The notes under the pieces were generated by a model. The model saw only the letters and a program-made list of their open reading frames with translations. It had not been told where the DNA came from and did not search any database. From IMG/VR virus record IMGVR_UViG_3300024346_000208, positions 1 through 38,222 of that record: 38,222 bases of DNA; one strand, given 5' to 3'. The stretch comes from a virus. Both the position numbers and the translations under genes were made by a program. Below are positions 1 to 9,700 of the stretch, in pieces (the stretch's first letter is position 1; each line of letters begins with the position of its first letter).

Positions 1-525
1 ACGTGCATCAGCATTGGGGAAATTTACTGTAGTTGTATGCGAGACAGTTCCGTTCCAGCCCGGTGTTCTTGTATCTGAAACTAATCCGTCAACTGTGAAG
101 CTTCCAGCCCCCGGAAAACTTGTAGGGAAATTATTTGCAAAAGTAAGTATATCAGTAGCAACTGCCGAAAAGTCTAAAAATCCTTCGTCATCATCAGTTG
201 TACCGTCAGTTACATCTATCGAAGCATCTGCGCCAATAATTTCAACTGCTGATGGAGCGTTTAAACTAAGTGTAGGTGACCAACCAAATGAAGGGTCTGA
301 TTCAGCAAAACCATTTTGATGTTCTTTAATAAGTTCTAAGTCGTTATATAATGCTGTCATATCAGCCGAAGAGATAATATCTCCTTCGCTTCTAGCAGAA
401 CTAGATACAGCACGACCATAGCCGATCTTTTGATCAGCGCCGTCGTCGCTCAAAACTTTTATAATCTTATTTCTAATTCCGTTATAATCATCTGCATCAA
501 TGATACTATCAGCTGCTATTGCCAT
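1..525 (-). CDS. Virion structural protein, 3' part cut by window edge
   Basis: This is the first 175 codons of a minus-strand gene that runs off the left edge. The start ATG at 525-523 has a GAGGA ribosome binding site about seven bases upstream and an NATAAATA late-type box 40 bases upstream. The protein begins MAIAADSIIDADDYNGIRNK and continues with IGYGRAVSSS, then SSADMTALYNDLELIKEHQNG. From memory, this N-terminal pattern (a DYN-hRNKh motif, GYG, then a helix ending HQ-G) recurs in virion structural or fibre-associated proteins of marine T4-like phages. The rest of the visible part is rich in Thr, Ser, Asp and Gly and is probably beta-rich. It is the last visible gene of the fibre cluster. 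A role as fibre or baseplate-attached protein is inferred from position only. Confidence 0.75.
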   Translation of the reverse strand, partial: MAIAADSIIDADDYNGIRNKIIKVLSDDGADQKIGYGRAVSSSARSEGDIISSADMTALYNDLELIKEHQNGFAESDPSFGWSPTLSLNAPSAVEIIGADASIDVTDGTTDDDEGFLDFSAVATDILTFANNFPTSFPGAGSFTVDGLVSDTRTPGWNGTVSHTTTVNFPNADAR

Positions 526-564
526 TGGTCGTCCTCATAAATTCGGTTATCACCTTACTATGAG

Positions 565-572
565 TATTTATC
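565..572 (-). promoter_or_regulatory. T4-type late promoter box GATAAATA
   Basis: On the minus strand this reads GATAAATACTCATAG, one base from the T4 late consensus TATAAATA. It lies in the 66-base gap between the 494-residue gene and the left-edge gene, 40 bases before the latter's start. The downstream bases CATAGTAA recur after the box at 2108-2115. The call rests on recurrence of the box ahead of several virion genes and on gp55 being encoded in the same window. Confidence 0.6.
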
Positions 573-591
573 AAAAACTAGTCTGTCAAAT

Positions 592-2076
592 TTATAACTT
601 TAAAATACACTCAACTAGCTTTTCAGCTATATCTAAACTGGTTTCTAATGCAACACCAACTCTAGGATTTCCATTATACTTAGTACTAGCAGTACCATCA
701 GCATCTACATAGACAATTTGACCTTTTCGAACTTCGCCAATACATCTTACCGGAACACGTCCTTCTAACGCAATTGCTTGTCCGCTTGATTCGCTATTCA
801 TTAAATAAGCAGGATTTTCTGATATAACGCCTACTGGAAAACTATCTAGTAAACACGGAGCAATTTCATGTGCGACATCTTCGCATACGTGCATAACTGT
901 TCCTACTGGATGTGTTTCTCCAGTAGTATATTTCTCTGCCAAGTCAGCAAATCTAGCACTTGTTGCTACACCTTCAAATACATCTGCAAGTATTTTATTG
1001 TCGGCTGTTCTAATTGCAATTGTGCCACCTGTAGATGATTCAGAAGCATATGTATAAGCACTACCTGTATTCCCGTTACGTAATTGATTTGCATTATCTG
1101 CAATGCCCTTAAACGAAACTGCATGTACTTCATCAAATTTTAAGTTAGTTTCACCTATATTAAATGTTTCAGTAACAGCAGGTGTTAATCCAGCACTTGT
1201 TATTGTTAAAGAATGTACATTGTTGCTTGATGCATTTTGTGTTATAAATTTAATTTCGTTAGAAGCGCCACTAGTGTTTTTAAGTACGCCTGTATCATTT
1301 GCGGCGCCAGCTTCAGTAGTTAAACTAAACACTCCGTCTATAATCATTCCTTGTGATGCTTCAATAAGTTGATCAAATGTTGGATCTCCAGATTGTACAA
1401 AACTTGATGCTGATAAACCTTGTAATCTATCAGTATCAGTTGCTGTACCGTGGAATCTATATGCCGAAGTAGTTTCGCCTGTAGCACCATCTGAATCACG
1501 TAATGTAATACCTTGTCTTACTATAGTAAATCCATCAATGGTATTTCCAGCAACGTTTTTAATTGTAAATGTATCAGGGGAGAATACAGAAATTGGAACA
1601 TTATTTACAGTCGAAATAATTACTGCTTTGGCTATATCTGAAGTATCTAAAACAGTTTTACTAACCATTTGAGTAGTATTTTCGCCTGCTCCTTGTGGAC
1701 CAATTAAAATAAATTCTGTACTGTTGTAAACATATAACTGATCGTTAGCAGTATCCCACCAAAAATCACCTTGTGCAAGTCCTGTCGGTTGTGTAGAACT
1801 TGTCTGAGAACCACCAATTGTTCTCCAACTGCTGTTACCATCTCTAAACTTCATTTTATCGCTAGAGCTATCATACCAAACTTGACCGCTTAATGGTTTA
1901 GGTGGCTCATTTGCTCCTGCAAAATTTTCTAATAAAAACAAAAAGTTTTCATTGTGTATTTCGCCGTATCCAGCGTAGTTTTTACCAACAAATTTTATAT
2001 CTGTTGTTTCATCCAAAGTACCGTCTTGAACTGTAACAAGTGGTGTCCTGTTAAATCTATCAATTTGATAAGCCAT
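592..2076 (-). CDS. Tail-fibre-like structural protein with C-terminal ADLAEKY-type domain
   Basis: This 494-residue protein is the third of three tandem paralogs. Residues 1 to about 210 carry the shared head domain: MAYQ start, ENFLFLLENF, GQVWYDSSSDKMKFRDG, GDFWWDTANDQLYVY and LIGPQG. The middle is beta-rich and contains fibre-style stretches (FNIGETNLKFDEVHAVSFKG). The last 120 or so residues hold RFADLAEKYTTGE near residue 375, then FPVGVISENPAYLMNS and EGRVPVRCIGEV. This C-terminal module recurs on marine phage fibre proteins and resembles intramolecular chaperone or autoprocessing ends. Cleavage here is not shown. The start has a GGGGA ribosome site about eight bases upstream and a late-type box 32 bases upstream. 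Its likely role is a fibre, or a fibre-to-baseplate connector. Which receptor it binds cannot be told. Confidence 0.8.
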   Translation of the reverse strand: MAYQIDRFNRTPLVTVQDGTLDETTDIKFVGKNYAGYGEIHNENFLFLLENFAGANEPPKPLSGQVWYDSSSDKMKFRDGNSSWRTIGGSQTSSTQPTGLAQGDFWWDTANDQLYVYNSTEFILIGPQGAGENTTQMVSKTVLDTSDIAKAVIISTVNNVPISVFSPDTFTIKNVAGNTIDGFTIVRQGITLRDSDGATGETTSAYRFHGTATDTDRLQGLSASSFVQSGDPTFDQLIEASQGMIIDGVFSLTTEAGAANDTGVLKNTSGASNEIKFITQNASSNNVHSLTITSAGLTPAVTETFNIGETNLKFDEVHAVSFKGIADNANQLRNGNTGSAYTYASESSTGGTIAIRTADNKILADVFEGVATSARFADLAEKYTTGETHPVGTVMHVCEDVAHEIAPCLLDSFPVGVISENPAYLMNSESSGQAIALEGRVPVRCIGEVRKGQIVYVDADGTASTKYNGNPRVGVALETSLDIAEKLVECILKL

Positions 2077-2107
2077 TTCGTGCTTCCCCTAATATGTTTA
2101 CTATGTA

Positions 2108-2115
2108 TATTTATT
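2108..2115 (-). promoter_or_regulatory. T4-type late promoter box AATAAATA
   Basis: The minus strand reads TGAATAAATATACATAGTAA just past the stop of the 618-residue gene, 32 bases before the start of the 494-residue gene. It shares ATAAATA and the trailing CATAGTAA with the box at 565-572. It probably gives the distal fibre gene its own late transcript. Confidence 0.6.
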
Positions 2116-2117
2116 CA

Positions 2118-3974
2118 TTATGGACTAGGACTTGCATCTACTGTCCATACTCCGTTAGCAACAATAAATGCTCTAGTTTCTCGTGAAACTACTAGCGTTA
2201 CTGCTGTTGTAAGTGAATTTGGTAATGTAATACCTTGTACTACTGTAACTGGACTTCCTGCGCCACCTACAGGCTCAACATCTACAGTACTTACTACTGT
2301 AGATCCTGATATGTTTATCGGATCAGTAGTTTGGTTACCATAGAATGTACAAGCTACTCTTGCTTGTTTACCGTTGTTTACTTGTGCCACAGGATATAAA
2401 TTAGTTAGCAATAAAATTATCTGATCGTTTGTTGTTGATGCCCAACCTGTTGTATCAAGTCCAAATATAATTCGCTGTGTTAAGTTTTGTGTATCTACGT
2501 AGGTTTTATTAGTTGCGTCTGCACCGGCTGTTGGTGTTAATAAATTTGTAATTTTACTAGCAGAAACATCAATGTCGCCGCCTACGTTTATTGTAAATCC
2601 TGTACCAGACGATCTTGACAGTGTACTTCCGTCTATTCTAGTAGTGTCAACATTTAGTTGTGTTAGTGTGCCTAAGTTTTGTAGATTACTGTTAACAACA
2701 CTACTTGCTATTGTTGTTTGTGATAAAATATTAACATTATTAATTTTGTAAGATTTATTGTTTGCTAAATCAATATTTTCACTTGACGTCCAACTATCGC
2801 TGCCGTTTACCCAATTAAAAGTTTTGTCAGTAGCACCTTTTAACGTAATGCCGCCATCTGCTGCTGTAAGATCTGTAGGAGTAGTAACGTTACCAAGTAC
2901 AATGTTTTTGTCCTCAACTTCTACAGTTTCGACATTAGTTGTTACGCTATCGCCTTCAACTGTTAAGTTTCCAGTAACACGCACGTCTCCAGTAACATCT
3001 AAGTTATAGCTAGGATTACCGTTAAAAATACCAACTCGTTGTGTGTTAGATTTAATAGTTAATGCGTTTGACTGACTTAAAGATGTTAACACGCCGCCAC
3101 TAGAGTTAACTACAATATTAAAATCTTGATTTGCTCTAGTATTTCGTATAGTATAACCATTTTCAATAACATGTGTTGTTTCGCCGTTAACACCTACTGT
3201 TAATCCTTGGCTTGATTGTAGTTCTAAACTACCTTGAATTACTCCATTTTCGTCATTCTTCAACAGTCTAGATTCAGGAATAATTTCTCCTACAGCACTA
3301 ACTAAATTTTCAGAGTTAAGAGATGTTCCTCTAAACTTAAAATCATCAATTGTGTCACTAGTACTAGGAAGAATATTTACTCCACGTTTAATAGTTCCTG
3401 CAGGATTAGACTCTGTTACTAATTCAGAAATTATGTTTCCAGGTAAAGGGTTAGGATTGAAGTCTGTGCCTGCACTTATTACTGCTTGTAAGGAATTGTT
3501 TACAAAAAGTTTTAATACTGTGCGTCCTCGTAGTCCGCTATCAAATATAGTGTCTGCAAATACACCTGTTTGCCCTTGATTTTTAGTATAAGATGGACCT
3601 ATTAATGTCCACTCTAAACCAGAGTATAAGTAAAATTGATTTTTTGTTGTATCGTACCAAGTATCTCCTTGTATAGCACCGCTAGGTTGTAAGTTACTGA
3701 TGTAACTACCCGCAGCACTTTGAAATACTGTTCCGTCATAAATTTTAAGTTTGTTTTCGCTAGTATCATACCAAAGTTGTCCTTGTATTGGACTTACTGG
3801 TTCGTTTGGATTAGAAAAATTTTCTAAAAGTTTTACAAAGTTTTCATTGAAAGATTCACCATATCCTTTGTAGTTTCTACCTACTAAACTTAAATCTGTA
3901 GTACTTGTATCAATAATCCCGTCGATTAAATCTACAAGTAGTGTACCGTCTGTTTTGTTTACTTGATATGCCAT
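2118..3974 (-). CDS. Tail-fibre-like structural protein, second tandem paralog
   Basis: This 618-residue protein has the same N-terminal domain as its two neighbours: MAYQVNK, ENFVKLLENFSNPNEP, GQLWYDTSENKLKIYDG, GDTWYDTTKNQFYLY and LIGPSY. The middle contains QGLTVGVNGE, then NPSYNLDVTGDVRVTGNLTV, and later TPTAGADATNKTYVDTQ near residue 480, a phrase typical of phage tail fibres. Unlike the 696-residue paralog it lacks a collar domain, and unlike the 494-residue one it lacks the ADLAEKY end. Its last 130 residues are instead a distinct Val/Thr-rich segment. The gap to the upstream gene is ten bases, with an AGGA site seven or eight bases before ATG and no separate promoter. A role as long tail fibre or connector is an inference from these motifs. 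Confidence 0.8.
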   Translation of the reverse strand: MAYQVNKTDGTLLVDLIDGIIDTSTTDLSLVGRNYKGYGESFNENFVKLLENFSNPNEPVSPIQGQLWYDTSENKLKIYDGTVFQSAAGSYISNLQPSGAIQGDTWYDTTKNQFYLYSGLEWTLIGPSYTKNQGQTGVFADTIFDSGLRGRTVLKLFVNNSLQAVISAGTDFNPNPLPGNIISELVTESNPAGTIKRGVNILPSTSDTIDDFKFRGTSLNSENLVSAVGEIIPESRLLKNDENGVIQGSLELQSSQGLTVGVNGETTHVIENGYTIRNTRANQDFNIVVNSSGGVLTSLSQSNALTIKSNTQRVGIFNGNPSYNLDVTGDVRVTGNLTVEGDSVTTNVETVEVEDKNIVLGNVTTPTDLTAADGGITLKGATDKTFNWVNGSDSWTSSENIDLANNKSYKINNVNILSQTTIASSVVNSNLQNLGTLTQLNVDTTRIDGSTLSRSSGTGFTINVGGDIDVSASKITNLLTPTAGADATNKTYVDTQNLTQRIIFGLDTTGWASTTNDQIILLLTNLYPVAQVNNGKQARVACTFYGNQTTDPINISGSTVVSTVDVEPVGGAGSPVTVVQGITLPNSLTTAVTLVVSRETRAFIVANGVWTVDASPSP

Positions 3975-3984
3975 TTATTTTTCC

Positions 3985-6075
3985 TTATTCCTTGTTTGCA
4001 AATATAATATAATTAACAGTTGCATAGGGAGGCATAATATCTAAGTTTCTACCTACGAGTTCGTTATCTACAGTGTTATATTGATCATTAGCATCTATAC
4101 CGCCGCCTCGGATTTGACCTGATGATGGTATACCACTTACGTTTTCTGCACCTGTTGGTATACTTAATGACGGAACGTTATTACTTTGATCCTCTTCAGC
4201 CGGTAAATCATCTCTAATAGCATAATGTTGTATGCCGCCCGGTGAAACTAAACTGTGTTCGTGTGCAGGTAAGTTATTTTTCTTAATTGTTTTACTCTCA
4301 GTGCCTGCTTTTCCGCCTACAAAACTTGCAGCAACATTCTGTGTTGTTTGTGCCGGGACGCCGCCCATTGTATCTGCACCTAGTAAAAATCTTCCTCTAA
4401 AATCTGGTAATGCAAAATGTGTTGCTAAAGAATTTACTAGCTGACTTGCATCTTTAAAATTATATTGTATAATACTAAATAATTCTTGGTATACTTGTAT
4501 TTGTATTTCTCTACCATCGCAAATTAACCATCCCGCTGGAGCTATTAATCCAGCAAATGGAACAATCATACCAACAGGATTTCTTGGTACAGTAGAAATA
4601 AGATTAGCTTGTGTAATCCTATGTAGACCGTCTTGATCTCCTACTACTCTATTAATTAATATTTCGTCACTAGTTTCAACTGTATCTGTCAGTGGTTTAT
4701 CAGAAACAAATCCTGGAGCAATACTTGTAGTAAATGTTTTAATAAGCGATCCTGCTCCGTCAAATGTAAACGATTCAGAACTAACATCACCTAACATCCT
4801 AAATTCAGTTGCGTTTGTTAGTTTTGATGCCTCTGACGAAGCACCTGTAACTGTACCTTCAAATGTACCGTCAAATACTCCTGAGAATCTAGTTGCTTCG
4901 ATTAAACTAAATCCAGTTAAAGTAGGAAGACTAGCAGCATCTAAATCAGGATCAGTAGATATGTTACCTGCAACTTTTATCTGTGATGCAAATGTTGTAT
5001 CTCCTGCTACTTTCATATTACCTGCAATGCTTGCGCCGCCAGCTAACACTAATGCTCCTGAGGAATAATCATCATTAAATAGTACGTCAGCATCGTCTGT
5101 TCCAGAAATACTAACATTAGTTAAAACCTTTAAATCTCCCGAAACATCTAAAGTTGCTTGCGGATCTTCATTAGCAATACCTACAGAATCATTAATTGTT
5201 CGAATTATAGTTTTGTAATTACCTGACGCTTCTTTAAGTTGTACGTCTATACTTGCACCTGTAAAGTTATTTCGTATCAAAGCACGATCACTTGCTGCGC
5301 CTATAGTAACTTGTCCGTTTTCACCTACAGTAATACCTTGGTTATTCTTGATTTTCAAGGTACTAGTACTTGTGCTGTTAACATCTCCTCTAAGGAAATT
5401 TTCAGCAGGAACATTAGAATTGCTTATAACAAGGGATTCTGCACTTTGTGCAATACCGTTGTATTTAGGTACACCATTTTCAAAATTTCTTGTGCTTAAA
5501 TTGTACCCAGGACTTAATTTTGTAAATCCTCTAATTGTAACTTTTGGTGTAAATCCTTGTTGCGAAACAATTGCTACTGGATTATTATCAACTTCAATTC
5601 TTAATATTGTGTATAATCGGTCATCTGTTCCTAAAATTTGCTCTGCTCTTACACCTGTAGCAAGCCCTTGACTAAATTCAGGTCCTACTAATATCCATGC
5701 TCCGCCATTATTAAGATATAATTGTTGGTTAGCAGTATCAACCCAAAGGTCGCCTTTGATACTAGTATCTATATCAGGTTGATTATTACCTTTTTTAACA
5801 CCGCCGCTTGCAACCCAGTTTGTTCCATCATAAACTTTAAGTTGATTAACAGTTGTCGAATTATCATACCAAACTTGTCCTTCAGCAGGATTAGCTGGTG
5901 GATTTGGTGCAGCAAAGTTTTCTAATAAGTGTAAAAAGTTTTCAGCAATATCTTGGCCGTAACTTGTACTTTGTTTTCCAGGAAATCTTAAACTTGTATC
6001 AGTATTAATTTCTCTGTCTTCAACAATGAGCTCACCCTTATTAATGTTGTCAGTAAATCTAACGGTATAAGGCAT
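3985..6075 (-). CDS. Tail-collar fibre protein (gp12-like), first tandem paralog
   Basis: This 696-residue protein has the shared N-terminal domain (residues 1 to about 210: ENFLHLLENFAAPNPP, GQVWYDNSTTVNQLKVYDG, GDLWVDTANQQLYLNNGG, LVGPEF). A beta-rich shaft follows with DPQATLDVSGDLKVLTNVSI. The C-terminus is a phage tail-collar domain: GMIVPFAGLIAPAGWLICDG near residues 499-520, LPDFRGRFLLGAD near 553-566, and MPPYATVNYIIFANKE at the end. LPAHEHS near residue 600 supplies an HxH pair, the kind of motif that binds metal in trimeric T4 gp12 and gp37. Collar domains occur in short tail fibres that bind the cell surface, so this is the best candidate for the receptor-binding short fibre. Its ATG overlaps the upstream stop as TAATG, suggesting coupled translation. 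Confidence 0.88.
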   Translation of the reverse strand: MPYTVRFTDNINKGELIVEDREINTDTSLRFPGKQSTSYGQDIAENFLHLLENFAAPNPPANPAEGQVWYDNSTTVNQLKVYDGTNWVASGGVKKGNNQPDIDTSIKGDLWVDTANQQLYLNNGGAWILVGPEFSQGLATGVRAEQILGTDDRLYTILRIEVDNNPVAIVSQQGFTPKVTIRGFTKLSPGYNLSTRNFENGVPKYNGIAQSAESLVISNSNVPAENFLRGDVNSTSTSTLKIKNNQGITVGENGQVTIGAASDRALIRNNFTGASIDVQLKEASGNYKTIIRTINDSVGIANEDPQATLDVSGDLKVLTNVSISGTDDADVLFNDDYSSGALVLAGGASIAGNMKVAGDTTFASQIKVAGNISTDPDLDAASLPTLTGFSLIEATRFSGVFDGTFEGTVTGASSEASKLTNATEFRMLGDVSSESFTFDGAGSLIKTFTTSIAPGFVSDKPLTDTVETSDEILINRVVGDQDGLHRITQANLISTVPRNPVGMIVPFAGLIAPAGWLICDGREIQIQVYQELFSIIQYNFKDASQLVNSLATHFALPDFRGRFLLGADTMGGVPAQTTQNVAASFVGGKAGTESKTIKKNNLPAHEHSLVSPGGIQHYAIRDDLPAEEDQSNNVPSLSIPTGAENVSGIPSSGQIRGGGIDANDQYNTVDNELVGRNLDIMPPYATVNYIIFANKE

Positions 6076-6686
6076 TACGAATTACCTCCGCTTAGACTTT
6101 GCACTCTAACAGTATAATCAATTTGTATAAGTCTGTTTAATGATTTTTGTACAGGATGAAAAACAACGTGGGTAAGCAGTCTACCTCCGCCTAAACTTCC
6201 TGTAGAACTTGTAGAACGTAATCCTAATTCGTCAAAGACATAAAGCGCATCTTGATCAGTGGCAGTATCAAAAGCATCTTGTCCATCTGGTTCACCATAA
6301 TCAAGTAAACATGTAACTAAAATATCAGTATAGTTTGTACCATTTAAGTGTCTAGTTTCAATTTTGTTTCTAGTAGGATCAATATTATTCTTATTTCTAT
6401 CATCTACAATTTTTGTAAATGTTTGGTTATATAATCCTGCATTTGTGCCGGTACTATTTGGTGTCAAATATGTAATAATTCCGGTTGGGTCAACATTTGT
6501 ACCGCCATTACCAAAGCTCATCTCTGCGATTGGGCCTTGTCCTGAATTGCCCAAACTCTCTGCTAATGCAATACTCATATTTTCGTAATGTATTGCGTTC
6601 TTTTTGTCTACAAAAACTTCACCAGATTCAGGATTGTGAATCTTTATATGTCCTTGTAAATATACGCCACTGTTTTCATTAATCAT
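6075..6686 (-). CDS. Small virion protein, probably baseplate/fibre attachment
   Basis: This 203-residue protein begins GVYLQGHIKIHNPESGEV and continues KKNAIHYENMSIALAESL, then EMSFGNGGTNVDPTG and ITYLTPNS. The N-terminal pattern (h-G-hKIHN---G-V, KNAIHYENMS, FGNGG) recurs in marine T4-like phages as an unnamed virion structural protein lying between the baseplate and fibre genes. No enzymatic motif is visible. Its place between the giant wedge-position protein and the fibre cluster suggests an adaptor such as T4 gp9 or gp11, but I see no sequence proof of that homology. An AGGAG site lies about eleven bases before the start, and an AATAAATA late box 24 bases before it, overlapping the stop codon of the giant gene. 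Confidence 0.78.
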   Translation of the reverse strand: MINENSGVYLQGHIKIHNPESGEVFVDKKNAIHYENMSIALAESLGNSGQGPIAEMSFGNGGTNVDPTGIITYLTPNSTGTNAGLYNQTFTKIVDDRNKNNIDPTRNKIETRHLNGTNYTDILVTCLLDYGEPDGQDAFDTATDQDALYVFDELGLRSTSSTGSLGGGRLLTHVVFHPVQKSLNRLIQIDYTVRVQSLSGGNS

Positions 6687-6709
6687 TAGTTTGTTTACTC
6701 CTGCTAGTG

Positions 6710-6717
6710 TATTTATT
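6710..6717 (-). promoter_or_regulatory. T4-type late promoter box AATAAATA
   Basis: The minus strand reads TGAATAAATACACTAG. The box includes the TAA stop codon of the 5207-residue gene and lies 24 bases before the ATG of the 203-residue gene. It would restart late transcription after the 15.6 kb gene, which makes sense for expressing the fibre genes independently. Confidence 0.6.
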
Positions 6718-9700
6718 CAGGTAATTCACTTATGCTTCCGCGCAAGAAATTTCCAATGTCATTTTGTAAGTCTTTTATAGGAGTTCCTGTTGGACCCCAT
6801 ATTTGACCTGTTTTTCTAATTATTGTTACTCGTTTATCTTCTTCAATTGGGGTTAAAAGTACTAATGTACTACCCGATAATGTAAATTCAGGAGCAAGTG
6901 TTATATCGCCTTCGGGCGAATCTAATTCTGATCCTATTACAAATTTTTCTAATGCTGTTTTTCTTAACCGTTTACCAGCTGCAAATACTTCAAATTCATT
7001 TACACTATTCGGTACAAAGTCTAATTCAAAATTTGTTTGACCCTGTGTTGCAATAAAATTTTGTACATGCGTTTTGTCAGCATACGGAATATTTTTCTCT
7101 CTACCTGCTGGTTCAATTTTTGTACCAGCATAATGTATATCTTTAATACCTGTACCTAATGTACCTCTACGCAACTGTCTTAACAAATTATTATCTTTTA
7201 CAAGATATTCTATTCTTTCGCCATTAATGAAAACAACACCTGGAATATTATTACGTCTGTCTGGATCAGGTAATTGCGATGTATCTACTACATTAATACG
7301 CAAATCATCGTTAAGTAAATCTGTTTGTAAAGTTATATTTAACGCATTGTCTAGTCTCTTATACATATTTCTGTTTAATATGTCTTGGAACTGTCTCCAT
7401 GCAATTTTAGGTGTAGATAATGGAGCTGAGAAATGTATAACATCTACAGTGTCATTTTCTGTTAATTGGGTATTAAGTATTACATGCTGTTTGTCATCAC
7501 TTAATGAATAATCAACATTTGGTTGTAATAGTTCACCGTTTATAATTGTCCAAACGTACTGCGATGCTATAGCAGGATCATTAAGTCTAATCTTACCTCC
7601 TAAAATACTATGGAAGCGAGTAAACTCATCTGTTCCTACAGTTAAACTACTACGTGCTAACGCTGTATACGAATATCTTTCTATTTCGTTAACACCGTGA
7701 TTACTAAATGTGTAAACATTAATTATATCGTCTTGTTGTGGTCCAGCAAAGTTATCTGTAAATGTTAACACATTACCTTCAATTATGTAATCAGCTAAAT
7801 CCATTGTAAACAACTCGAGCTTATCACCTAATTTTAATATACCCGGATCAAGTATAATACTTGAATTACCAATGTTTACAAGATATTGTGTTCCTTGGTT
7901 TAATAATGTATCGTTGAGATAAACTTTAAGTAATGACGGTTGTAATGTAGATACTGCTACTTGGAATTTTTCAAATTCATATTCTCTTGTTAACGGGCTG
8001 TCTATAGTAAACTGTCTACTATATCCTGGCATTAACACTTTATTGTCAACTTCAACTATTGTATAAAATCCTTCAGGCTTACTATACAACGGAGTTACAG
8101 GTAACGTATATGTTTTAGTGCCGCCTGTTGCTACTAATACAGATTTAGCAACTTTACTATAATTAATTTCATCTTTGTTACTATAAATTTCATACTCTAG
8201 TGTGGAGCCTGCTTCTGTACTAACTGTAAATTCAAACTCTACTCGATTATTAGCACTCTTACGTGCATTTACTGCTTCTGGTGAATGTGCTTCTCCGTCT
8301 ATTGTAGTAACAATTTGAAGATCATCTTGCCATGCAACACTTGTTTCAAAAATAGTAGTACTACCGTCAGCAACGTGAGAGTCAATATCTAATATATTTT
8401 GTCCGTTTTTACCAATTGTTAAAATTGTTAATAGTTGATCTACAGTAGGTGCTGATGTAAACGTTAATGTATTCTGTTTAAGATCTATAGTATAGTCATG
8501 GACTATATTAGAGTTAATCTTAACAATAACTGCATCAGGACTATTTGGTTGTATTACTAAATCATAAACTGTTGTGCCGTCTGTAATAAAGTTTTGGCTA
8601 TATATTTGTCCTGTGCCAGTACCTGATCTTTCAAATACTTTTATATCTACTGTATCTAGTACTTGTCCTGCAACTAGTTCTTCAGTGCCAGCTGCGTTGT
8701 TCGGAGTTACAAATAAGTCTCCGTCTACTATAATATCTTCAGAAGCTGTTCCGCCGGCATTACCATAATTTAATTGGCCGCCACTAAGTTGTGTATCATA
8801 ACTATCAGTATCAGGATTTACTGTACCTTCACTTGTAATTTTGCGTACAATTAAGATATCGTCAGTATTTAGATCTATACCTAATTCTGCGAGATTTATC
8901 AACGTTTGTTGGCCGTCTCCTACAATCGAAGTCATAATAGCATTAGGATTTGTAGGATTAGCTGGGTAATTAGAATCATCTATTCTAACACCATTTCTGT
9001 ATATATTGTATGTAACACCGTCTTCTAATGCACTATCTAACTCAATTATAATAGTTGTACCGTCTGCATAAAAAACATGATCTTCATATGTATTATCATA
9101 TGTGTCCCATGGTGTTGTAAACCATCCATCAGTGTCCCATCCTGACTCAGTATCAAAATCAAAGCTACGTACTTCAACACCGCCAAAATCAATACCTGTC
9201 ATAACTTGTGATAATTCAGCGCCTAACATACCTGTAGTTGGGTCGTAAAAATTAGTTACTCTATCAGCTGCATTTAACATGCTAACATCTTTAGAATAAC
9301 TTACAGTTATTACACTGTTAAGTGCAGGGGGAGTTACAAAATTAATACGTCCTAACGATCTAGTATAGGACTTAGTAGTATCTTTTACGTTTTCATATGT
9401 GTACTGACTTCTTAATTGTTTTTCTCCGTCTATAATAATCTCAAGTTTATTAGTTCTAAGATCCATTGGATATTTTAAATCAAATACTAATTTTGCAGCA
9501 GTACCGGTAAATGTTTCTATTTCAGGCAATACGTTATATACAAAAGTTTTTGACGTTCTATCAAACTTCATTGCAACATGCATTGTTTTTGTGAGTGTTT
9601 CGCCTAATATTGCAGTAGCAATAGCAGTTTCTCCGCCATCTTGAACACTACCTTCTAAAATTACTGTTGGAGCACTAGTATAGCCGCTGCCAGGATTAGT

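Noticed and set aside
561-589. TTGACA on the minus strand at 589-584 as a sigma70 promoter for the left-edge gene
   Set aside because: At the right spacing the -10 would read TACTCA. The GATAAATA late box in the same gap is a better explanation.
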